The notes under the pieces: generated by a model
What the model saw: the letters and a program-made list of their open reading frames with translations, nothing else
What the model was told of the DNA's origin: nothing
Database searches by the model: none
Part shown: positions 1-5,728 of the stretch, one piece after another
Position numbering within the stretch: the stretch's first letter is position 1
Layout of the letters: each line of letters begins with the position of its first letter
Translations under genes and position numbers: made by a program
Origin: an uncultured Eubacteriales bacterium
Lineage (GTDB): Bacteria; Bacillota; Clostridia; Oscillospirales; Acutalibacteraceae
Length of the DNA: 5,871 nt
Direction of reading: 5' to 3'
Assembly: GCA_934408795.1 (NCBI GenBank)
Contig: CAKRVQ010000077.1
Location: 1 to 5,871 of the forward strand

Positions 1-1612
1 CGACTATATGCCTTGCCTCCGCCTCGGCAGCCTTGGTGTTCTCTTTGTCGAAAACAACACGGTGATATTCGACCGAGGGTTCGTCCGTCTCGGCATAGGG
101 CAGACCCGCAGTCATTCGGTCGTCTTCGGTGTAATCCATTCCCGCCGCTTCGCTCCGCATTACGGCACTGAACAGAAGATCGGTAAACTCGCATATTCCG
201 CGGCGTGAGCGGAAATTGGTATCAAGAACGACCTTGCCTCCGCTTTTGCCGCCCTCAACATATTCCTCATATTCGTCTCGGTATCTTACGAATATTCCCG
301 GATCGGCATGACGGAATCCGTAAATGCTCTGCTTTGCGTCTCCGACGCAGAACAACTTCTTTCCGCCGTCTGAGACCGCATGAAAAAGAGTGTCCTGAAG
401 ACTGTTGTTGTCCTGATATTCGTCTACCAATACACCTGCATACCGTTTCGAAAGCGCTTCCCCGATGTCGGTCGGCTCGACAGTCCCGTCGGCATTCCTC
501 CGACAAACCAGATCCAGCGCCATATGCTCGGTCATATCAAATGTAAGAATGTTCTTTTTTATCAACTCCGAACGCAGACGATCACCGTACTCGATCACAA
601 AATCGGTAAGGGCGCGGACCGCGCGGGCTTCAAGGGCAAGTATTCGCTTCGCTTCGGCAGAGGACTGTGAAAACAACTCGGCGATCTTCCCCATTTTGGC
701 GTTTACATCGCCCCTCAGCTCGTTATAGCGGTCAAGATACGACCTTCCCGCCTTGCCGAGCCTGCTGCCCGCCGCCTCAAGCTTCAGAGCAGCCGAAATT
801 GCCGCGGCTTCGTCCCAACCTCCTTCGCGGATCCTCTGCTCCAACACGGCAACACCCGCACTGAAAGCCCCGATAAGTCCGCCAACGATCAGATGCGCTT
901 CGGGAAATTCCCTGAAATATGCCTCTCCCGTATCGACACGGGAAACCACCGCTTCGATCCTTGAAAGCGCGATATCGTATATCCTTTTCTGCCAATACCC
1001 GAGACCGAAATCCTCACCGCCGTATTTTTCCGCCGATGATCTCAGCCACTCTTCGGGAAAGGGCAGACTGCGGCTGCTCGAATATAATGACGAGACCGCC
1101 GAAGTGAACGCACCGAGCGAAGAATCAATGTTCAGACAATCCGCAAGAAGCGCAAAATCACCGTCGCCGGAGGCCCTTCTCTCGGTCACCATATCCCTGA
1201 TGACCGCATCCCTTATCGGTATGACCCTTGCCTCGGTCGCCGAAGCAAAATCGGGATTGACTCCCGCCCGCTCAAAGTTTTCCCTTACGAGATTTATGCA
1301 AAACGAATCTATCGTACATATCGGTGCCGCGGATAAAAGCATCTGCTGCCGCTCAATGTATGCGCTCGGATGACTGTCGGCATATGCCGCGAGAGCCTCG
1401 GATATCCTTCCTCTCATTTCCGCGGCGGCGGCATTCGTAAAGGTGACCGTCAGAAGCCTGTCGGCATCGACCGAGTGCTCTTCGTCGGTGAGTATCCTTA
1501 TGACCCTCTCGGTGAGAACGGCAGTCTTGCCGCTGCCCGCCGCCGCGTAGACTATGACGGAGCCCTCGGCGTTGACCGCCCGCTTTTGCCTATCGGTCAG
1601 CTTTTTTCCCAT
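1..1612 (-). CDS. addA: AddA, helicase-nuclease subunit A of AddAB (partial, N-terminal 537 residues; C-terminus beyond the left edge)
   Basis: AddA is the 3'-5' superfamily 1 helicase and nuclease subunit of the cytoplasmic AddAB complex, which unwinds and resects double-strand DNA ends for RecA-dependent repair. The frame is open from ATG at 1612 to the window edge with no stop. Seen in order: a Q-motif-like LTDRQKRAV at residues 5-13; Walker A AAAGSGKT at 23-30; motif Ia TFTNAAAAEMR at 57-67; TIDSFC at 100-105; an AddA-type LTFDMTEHMA near 357-366; Walker B/motif II DEYQD at 397-401; motif III GDAKQSIYGFR at 424-434; and motif IV NFRSR at 466-470. Family members are about 1200 residues, so the second half, including the C-terminal nuclease domain, lies outside. 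The first helicase core looks intact. The start is set by a Shine-Dalgarno-like sequence 10 bases upstream, inside the end of addB. UvrD or PcrA are less likely given the AddA-type N-terminus and the addB neighbour. Confidence 0.96.
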   Translation of the reverse strand, partial: MGKKLTDRQKRAVNAEGSVIVYAAAGSGKTAVLTERVIRILTDEEHSVDADRLLTVTFTNAAAAEMRGRISEALAAYADSHPSAYIERQQMLLSAAPICTIDSFCINLVRENFERAGVNPDFASATEARVIPIRDAVIRDMVTERRASGDGDFALLADCLNIDSSLGAFTSAVSSLYSSSRSLPFPEEWLRSSAEKYGGEDFGLGYWQKRIYDIALSRIEAVVSRVDTGEAYFREFPEAHLIVGGLIGAFSAGVAVLEQRIREGGWDEAAAISAALKLEAAGSRLGKAGRSYLDRYNELRGDVNAKMGKIAELFSQSSAEAKRILALEARAVRALTDFVIEYGDRLRSELIKKNILTFDMTEHMALDLVCRRNADGTVEPTDIGEALSKRYAGVLVDEYQDNNSLQDTLFHAVSDGGKKLFCVGDAKQSIYGFRHADPGIFVRYRDEYEEYVEGGKSGGKVVLDTNFRSRRGICEFTDLLFSAVMRSEAAGMDYTEDDRMTAGLPYAETDEPSVEYHRVVFDKENTKAAEAEARHIV

Positions 1613-4600
1613 CTTCCTCAAGCTCCTTCCTCATAACATCCGCGATCTCGTCGTTCTTTAACTGTTCAAACGGAGATCTGTCGTCAGACTCGTCTTCTTC
1701 CCTTCCGCATACGGAGCGGTAATCACAGTATTTGCATCCGTCTTTGTCCTTGAACTTTATCGGCGCGGCTGATATCTCACCTTCGCAGGTCGAATCGCAC
1801 ATTCGGGCGACCTTCATCATAATGTAATCGAATATCACATTGAAATTTTCACCGTCGGTGACCTTTGCGCCCGCTCTGATTCCGCTCTTGGTCGCTTTTA
1901 CGGGAATGTATTTGCCGCCGAGCCCCTCCTCCATCATATTGAGGATCTTGAGATCCGACAACAATAACCCGTTTGTCTTTATGTCACTTCCCTTTTCGGT
2001 GGGCGAGGGCAGGACAGGCGTGTAAAGGATCCCCGCGGGCACAGGTTCGCCGAACGGCTTTTTGTCGTTCCTTATCACCGTTGCAAGATAAAACAACATC
2101 TGCATATTTAGCCCGTATAAAACATCGCTGAGGGAGAATTCCTTTTTTCCGGTCTTGTAGTCCACTATCCTGACATAACTCTTTCCGTCTTCGTCTGTTG
2201 TTATGTCAACTCGATCGATCTTGCCGATAAGGTTGACGCCTCTCTCTCTCCCGCGGACCTTTAACGGCGAGAGCTCCTTTTCGTTTCCTATCTCGGTTTC
2301 AAAACCCGCAGGAGAAAACATACTCTGTGACAGATCGCCCGCAATATGTACCAAAACGCCGCCGAGACCCGACGACAATGTGTCCAGGGCATAAAGAGAC
2401 GAACCGTCAAGCGAATTCTCGTCAATGTCGATGCCCTTAAAGTACTCCTTCACGGCAAGCGCCGTTTCCTTCGCCGCAAGCTCGGGCGTTATCAGATCGT
2501 ATCTGCCTTCGTATTTTTTCAGCACCGTTTCAAGTACATAGTGTGCGACCGTTCCGCGGGAAAGACTGTCAAGTCTCGCCTTCTTTATGGGCTTTAAGCG
2601 CATTCCGTATCGGCAGAAATACATAAACGGGCACGAGTAAAATGTTTCTGCCTGCGAGGGGGATATCGTGGCTCCGTCGGGATACAGACTTTTTGCGATA
2701 TCGGGGGAAATGCGTGCTTTTTCGGTGACGATCCCTCCGCCGAGCCGTGAAAGCCTTTCGCGGTAACCCGACATCTCCAACGCTCTTTTCACCGTGGCGG
2801 TATCGCGGTTCGGTAACCTCCACTCGGCAGCGACCTTCCTGAACGCCGACTCGGCGGATTCTATGCGGCAGACCGCCGCCTCCGACGCCGCAAATCTTCC
2901 CACCGTAATGCCGAGCCCCGCAACCGCCCTTTTCACAGGGAGCGCAGGCTTCATCTCAGCGCCGTCAATCGTTTCCGAATGTGTTATGTAAACCTTATCT
3001 GACGCCGAAGCACAGGCGGTGTAGAAAAAGTAATTCTGTTCGGTCACGGCTGCAAGGTATCTGTCCGGGAGGGGTGCGCCCGCCTCGGTCATCTCACTTC
3101 TCTCCGAAAGGGTGAATACGCCGCTGTTCGAAACCCCCGCGGGGAAAACACCGTAATTTGCGCCGAGTACAAAAACCGTCTTGGGACGCATCGGCCTGAT
3201 CCTTTCGGCGGTGCCGAAAATGACCTCGTCGGTCTTGCTCGGTATGCTGCCGACCGTCTCGCTGCGAAACGCCGCCTCAACGATTTCGGTAAAACTCCCC
3301 ACCTTAAGCTCGTGCCCTTCAAAGCAGGTCGTTATGCGGTCGAGTATCTCCATCAGCTTGTCCCACGACGCACCCTGCAATGCCGCCTCTTCATTCTCAT
3401 CGACACTTCTGAGCCATTCGGTATGACGGGAGAGTGTGTCCTTGACCCCGTAATCCGACAACAGTGAAAACACCGACCTGACAATATCCGCAGCAAAGGT
3501 GCGTCCACCGTTTTTCATTATCCTCCGCTCAAAAGCGGCAAGCGGATTCACGAATTCTTTGCGAACGGTGTTGAGCCGCTCCAGCTCCTCGGCGATCTGC
3601 TCGTCGGACTTTCTTGTCTCATTCAGCCCGTCTGGCTTCATTTTCCAGTCCGAGAACCAGTCTTTCCCGGAAACACTCCAGACATAAGCGTAGCTTTCAA
3701 TGATATCCGCCTCGTCACCCTCGATCCCGCAAAGGCCCGATCTCAAAAGAGATAACATATCCTCGGTTCTCTTGCCTCCGTTAACGCATTTTAAGGCTGC
3801 CGAAACAAACCGTGATAAGGGCAGATCCCTCATCAGTCGGTTTACCGAGATAAAAACCGGAATGTCGTGACGCTTCATTGCGTCGCTCACATAAAGCGAA
3901 TAGTCCTCGCTTTTCCCCGTAATTATAACAAAATCCTTCCAGCGTGCCCCCTCCGTGCGCACAAGTCTTTTGATCTCGGAGGCGGCAAACTCAGCCTCGT
4001 CAAAGGGCGACGGGCAACGGGTGACCGAAACGCCTTCCTCGCCATCCCCGAAAGGCTCGACCTCGGCACCCCTGAGCAGCTCCTCAAGGCGAACTATTCC
4101 GCCGTCGGCGCGTGAGTTACCGCAAAGGAAAGGAGTTTCCTCCTTTGTTCCGTACTTTGCGGCGACAGACCTTATGTAATCGATCTCGGTTCTGATATTC
4201 TTAAATACCGCAGAACCCTGCTCGTCACAACCGTCGCAGCAGAATCCGAATGTGACCTCTGGCGAACGCCTTATTGCCTCACCCAAAAGCAGATATTGAG
4301 AACGGGTGAACCCGGTAAATCCGTCCGCAAAAAGGTACTTACCGCCGAACCAACCGCTTGCCGCTGCCTTTTCGGCTGCGATAGCGGTTATATCCGCGGG
4401 ATCGGCAAACTTTCCCGACATTAAAGCATCGTAAGCAGCCATAACGGCGGCAATGTCCTTTAACTTTGCTTTCAGTCCCTCACTCTTCACCCTGCCTGAG
4501 CATTTTATGAGTTCGTCGGGCGTCAGCGCGGCCTGCTTCAGCTCGTTTATATCACCTATGAGCCCTGCGGCAAGCGATTGAGCATCCGAAAAATTACCGT

Positions 4601-4919
4601 AAGCTCCGAGCTCGTCACGCAGTCCATCAAGGGCTTGTCCCATCATGATAAGTCGGGTGCCCTCATCGGCAATACGCGCCGAAAGACCGCCCGTATCACC
4701 GAGTATGCTGCGGCACAGTTTGGTGAAGCTCATGACCGTCACCTTGTTCGCATCTGCGGCACCGAGCGATCGGAGAAGTTCCTTTTCGCATTCAAAGGAA
4801 TACTGCTCGGGGACAAGAAATATTATGCCTGACCTGCCCTCTTTTACAAGCTCGCCTATCCTCTTTATCATATTGTAGGTCTTGCCGCTCTGAGCAACCC
4901 CGAGTACGAACCTGAGCAT
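1590..4919 (-). CDS. addB: AddB, helicase-nuclease subunit B of AddAB with a 4Fe-4S nuclease domain
   Basis: AddB partners AddA. In characterised Gram-positive enzymes it has a degenerate helicase fold used for Chi recognition and a RecB-family nuclease domain held by an iron-sulfur cluster. This 1109-residue protein is close to the usual length of about 1150. It begins MLRFVLGVAQSGKT, with Walker A at residues 7-14, followed by the family-typical IIFLVPEQ. DGFTGFT is at 199-205 and a GTAERIR...VFVLGANYGVFP block lies near 569-592. The nuclease motifs GKIDRVD (899-905) and VDYKTG (919-924, catalytic D920 and K922) are present. The four cluster cysteines are C763 and C1062, C1065 and C1071 (CX2CX5C). 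The start at 4919 puts Walker A seven residues in, as in homologues. The frame stays open for 81 more codons upstream to an ATG at 5162, which I treat as non-native. The TAG stop (1590-1592) lies inside addA. Everything expected for an active nuclease is visible. Confidence 0.96.
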   Translation of the reverse strand: MLRFVLGVAQSGKTYNMIKRIGELVKEGRSGIIFLVPEQYSFECEKELLRSLGAADANKVTVMSFTKLCRSILGDTGGLSARIADEGTRLIMMGQALDGLRDELGAYGNFSDAQSLAAGLIGDINELKQAALTPDELIKCSGRVKSEGLKAKLKDIAAVMAAYDALMSGKFADPADITAIAAEKAAASGWFGGKYLFADGFTGFTRSQYLLLGEAIRRSPEVTFGFCCDGCDEQGSAVFKNIRTEIDYIRSVAAKYGTKEETPFLCGNSRADGGIVRLEELLRGAEVEPFGDGEEGVSVTRCPSPFDEAEFAASEIKRLVRTEGARWKDFVIITGKSEDYSLYVSDAMKRHDIPVFISVNRLMRDLPLSRFVSAALKCVNGGKRTEDMLSLLRSGLCGIEGDEADIIESYAYVWSVSGKDWFSDWKMKPDGLNETRKSDEQIAEELERLNTVRKEFVNPLAAFERRIMKNGGRTFAADIVRSVFSLLSDYGVKDTLSRHTEWLRSVDENEEAALQGASWDKLMEILDRITTCFEGHELKVGSFTEIVEAAFRSETVGSIPSKTDEVIFGTAERIRPMRPKTVFVLGANYGVFPAGVSNSGVFTLSERSEMTEAGAPLPDRYLAAVTEQNYFFYTACASASDKVYITHSETIDGAEMKPALPVKRAVAGLGITVGRFAASEAAVCRIESAESAFRKVAAEWRLPNRDTATVKRALEMSGYRERLSRLGGGIVTEKARISPDIAKSLYPDGATISPSQAETFYSCPFMYFCRYGMRLKPIKKARLDSLSRGTVAHYVLETVLKKYEGRYDLITPELAAKETALAVKEYFKGIDIDENSLDGSSLYALDTLSSGLGGVLVHIAGDLSQSMFSPAGFETEIGNEKELSPLKVRGRERGVNLIGKIDRVDITTDEDGKSYVRIVDYKTGKKEFSLSDVLYGLNMQMLFYLATVIRNDKKPFGEPVPAGILYTPVLPSPTEKGSDIKTNGLLLSDLKILNMMEEGLGGKYIPVKATKSGIRAGAKVTDGENFNVIFDYIMMKVARMCDSTCEGEISAAPIKFKDKDGCKYCDYRSVCGREEDESDDRSPFEQLKNDEIADVMRKELEEDGKKADR
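1623..1630 (-). promoter_or_regulatory. Ribosome binding site of addA, inside the addB coding end
   Basis: On the minus strand this reads GGAAGGAG, followed by 10 bases and then the ATG at 1612. It lies within the last codons of addB. Ribosomes finishing addB therefore pass through or unmask it, which fits translational coupling. It supports ATG 1612 as the addA start. Confidence 0.75.
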
Positions 4920-5148
4920 ACTTTTTTCATTCCTTTCTTCTTTCACGAAAGCGTCTTCTTTTAGGGACTTTTCCCCTGCGGGCGGCAGTCTGACGACGCA
5001 AAACCATACCGCATAACCGCCGTCCGTACTGCCCCCGAGGTAAATCACACTATCACAAAAATGTGCCCCCTCCCCGCACCGACAGTGCGTGTCGACGCAA
5101 AAGCACTGCAGCTGCACCGTGCCGCTGCCGTCCGCGGGACATCTGTTT
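4920..5148. other. Intergenic gap between bofA and addB, with an unexplained open frame
   Basis: These 229 bases separate the bofA stop from the addB start. I see no convincing terminator and no clear promoter. It holds a small inverted repeat (CGCAC at 5075-5079 with GTGCG at 5085-5089, 5-base loop), a 10-base palindrome TGCAGCTGCA near 5106-5115, and an AT-richer patch around 5040-5062. One minus-strand frame, in phase with addB, is free of stops throughout and rich in cysteine codons. No recognisable domain is encoded. Confidence 0.6.
4931..4940 (-). promoter_or_regulatory. Ribosome binding site of addB
   Basis: The minus strand reads GAAGAAAGGA, with 11 bases between its end and the ATG at 4919. 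The same AAAGGA core and the same 11-base spacing precede bofA, which strengthens both start calls. It argues for ATG 4919 over the upstream in-frame GTG and over the ATG at 5162, which has no such sequence in front of it. Confidence 0.6.
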
Positions 5149-5409
5149 TCAGAAAAAGGCATTTATAAGCAATACCGCTATCATTCCCGGCACGCCGAGC
5201 AGAGCGCTCGTTCCCACCGTCCAACAATTATACGGGATCCTGACGCCCGTAAAGCCCGACAGGAGATTTATTATAAGCATGGCGGCTGCTCCGCTTACCA
5301 CCGTGAGCAGTGCCGCCTTTATAAACTTGCCCTGCCTGTAAAGAAAGACCAACAACACCAAAAGATATATAACAGCAACAGCTATTAAAACCGTACCGAG
5401 TATTTTCAA
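5149..5409 (-). CDS. bofA: BofA family protein, likely inhibitor of pro-sigma-K processing
   Basis: BofA is a small integral membrane protein. In Bacillus subtilis it acts with SpoIVFA in the outer forespore membrane to block the intramembrane protease SpoIVFB until engulfment is complete. This 86-residue product matches the family's length (87 in B. subtilis). A first membrane segment spans about residues 3-23, then a basic stretch RQGKFIK (25-31), a second membrane segment at about 32-51, and a hydrophobic C-terminal region. The family signature is intact: N48 in the second segment, then GFTGVRIPYN with N61, T64, and LLGVPG ending at residue 75. N48, N61 and T64 fall at the numbers I recall for functional B. 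subtilis residues. The start is TTG at 5409, set by AAAGGA 11 bases upstream and an in-frame TAG at 5416-5418 that rules out a longer protein. The family call is firm. A sporulation role is inferred, because SpoIVFA and SpoIVFB are not in the window. Confidence 0.92.
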   Translation of the reverse strand: MKILGTVLIAVAVIYLLVLLVFLYRQGKFIKAALLTVVSGAAAMLIINLLSGFTGVRIPYNCWTVGTSALLGVPGMIAVLLINAFF

Positions 5410-5420
5410 CCTGTACTACA

Positions 5421-5426
5421 TCCTTT
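5421..5426 (-). promoter_or_regulatory. Ribosome binding site of bofA, supporting a TTG start
   Basis: The minus strand reads AAAGGA, 11 bases before TTG 5409. The next in-frame ATG is deep inside the second membrane segment, so this site together with the upstream in-frame TAG makes TTG the only start that preserves the family architecture. Confidence 0.6.
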
Positions 5427-5453
5427 CGGGAAAAATATGACTGCGGAAGGTGC

Positions 5454-5466
5454 GAGCGGACCGCTC
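5454..5466. repeat. Short GC-rich inverted repeat in the bofA leader
   Basis: Arms GAGCG (5454-5458) and CGCTC (5462-5466) enclose a 3-base loop. It lies 45-57 bases upstream of the bofA start, too far to cover the ribosome binding site by itself. Its role is unknown. Confidence 0.4.
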
Positions 5467-5478
5467 CGACAGAGGATG

Positions 5479-5510
5479 GTGAACCCTCACTAAAAAAGAG
5501 AGTGAACCCC
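5479..5510. repeat. Tandem GTGAACCC repeat around a small hairpin in the bofA leader
   Basis: GTGAACCC occurs at 5479-5486 and again at 5502-5509, 23 bases apart. Between and overlapping the copies, TCACT (5487-5491) pairs with AGTGA (5501-5505) around a loop that is A-rich on the plus strand and U-rich in the minus-strand transcript. If the candidate promoter is right, this sits in the 5' leader of bofA. It could be a paired protein-binding site, a leader structure or chance. Confidence 0.45.
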
Positions 5511-5532
5511 TGCACCGACCCGACAGTACATA

Positions 5533-5562
5533 AATATGAAAACTTCCCGTAAGGTATGACAA
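5533..5562 (-). promoter_or_regulatory. Candidate sigma-A-type promoter for bofA
   Basis: The minus strand reads TTGTCA (5557-5562; five of six bases match TTGACA), an 18-base spacer, then CATATT (5533-5538; four of six match TATAAT). It would give a leader of about 110-120 bases. The -35 box overlaps the base of the 5561-5600 hairpin by two bases. I looked for a sigma-E-type promoter, which controls B. subtilis bofA, and found no convincing pair of boxes. This is a pattern match only. Confidence 0.3.
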
Positions 5563-5600
5563 ATGCCCATCCCGCCGTAGACCCGCCCGGGTGGGCATTT
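5561..5600. repeat. Long inverted repeat upstream of the bofA promoter candidate
   Basis: AAATGCCCA (5561-5569) pairs perfectly with TGGGCATTT (5592-5600). In a plus-strand RNA a G-U pair and two G-C pairs extend this to 12 base pairs around a 15-base loop that includes CCCGCC. Reading on the minus strand, the stem ends in TTT then GTCATACC, so there is only a minimal T run. It may be a weak terminator, a transcript boundary or a regulator site. The perfect 9-base arms are the solid part. Confidence 0.5.
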
Positions 5601-5611
5601 AATTTAAGTAA

Positions 5612-5635
5612 CGGCACAAAAGTGATGATGTGCCG
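5612..5635. repeat. Inverted repeat CGGCACA / TGTGCCG
   Basis: Perfect 7-base arms at 5612-5618 and 5629-5635 enclose a 10-base loop. No T run follows on either strand, so it does not look like a terminator. It could be an operator or part of a transcribed structure. Confidence 0.4.
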
Positions 5636-5672
5636 AATTATTCTTTGTAAAGTGCCTGCCGACTGTGTACGA

Positions 5673-5687
5673 ATCAGGCGATCTGAT
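5673..5687. repeat. Small inverted repeat ATCAG / CTGAT
   Basis: Five-base arms at 5673-5677 and 5683-5687 surround GCGAT. This is short enough to be chance and is listed because it belongs to the same cluster of inverted repeats. Confidence 0.25.
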
Positions 5688-5691
5688 GTGT

Positions 5692-5728
5692 TCAAAATAA
5701 GCTAAACCGCCCGATCGGAGTCAGGCGG
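5692..5728 (-). terminator. Probable intrinsic terminator of a transcript entering from the right
   Basis: On the minus strand CCGCCTGA pairs with TCGGGCGG around a 6-base loop CTCCGA, giving eight pairs including one G-U (plus positions 5707-5714 and 5721-5728). It is followed by TTTAGCTTATTTT. The T tract is broken by AGC and A, so the terminator may be leaky, but stem and tract together are the best terminator-like signal in the window. It would end whatever is transcribed leftward from 5729 and beyond. Confidence 0.5.

Noticed and set aside
205..546. Arginine-rich plus-strand open frame
   Set aside because: It is antisense to the Walker B and motif III region of addA and has low-complexity basic composition, typical of a shadow frame.
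753..1373. 206-codon plus-strand open frame
   Set aside because: It lies wholly antisense to addA, whose helicase motifs are intact. The product has no recognisable domain, and long antisense frames are expected in GC-rich coding DNA.
5010..5062. Possible addB promoter near TATGGT on the minus strand
   Set aside because: The -10-like hexamer matches only partly, and no acceptable -35 box lies 16-18 bases upstream.
5455..5465. AGCGG, the B. subtilis Chi sequence, within a palindrome near bofA
   Set aside because: A 5-base word is expected many times in this window, and the Chi of this organism is unknown, so no link to AddAB is supported.
5479..5512. GGTTCAC resembling a tRNA T-arm on the minus strand
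   Set aside because: No 5-base stem flanks the loop, and there is no anticodon arm or acceptor stem in register.
5410..5600. Sigma-E promoter for bofA, as in B. subtilis
   Set aside because: CATACC and CATATT strings occur on the minus strand, but none pairs with a matching -35 box at suitable spacing.
5228..5695. 155-codon minus-strand open frame covering the bofA leader and part of bofA
   Set aside because: It overlaps bofA in another phase, crosses several hairpins, and shows no domain or membrane pattern. bofA is the convincing gene here.
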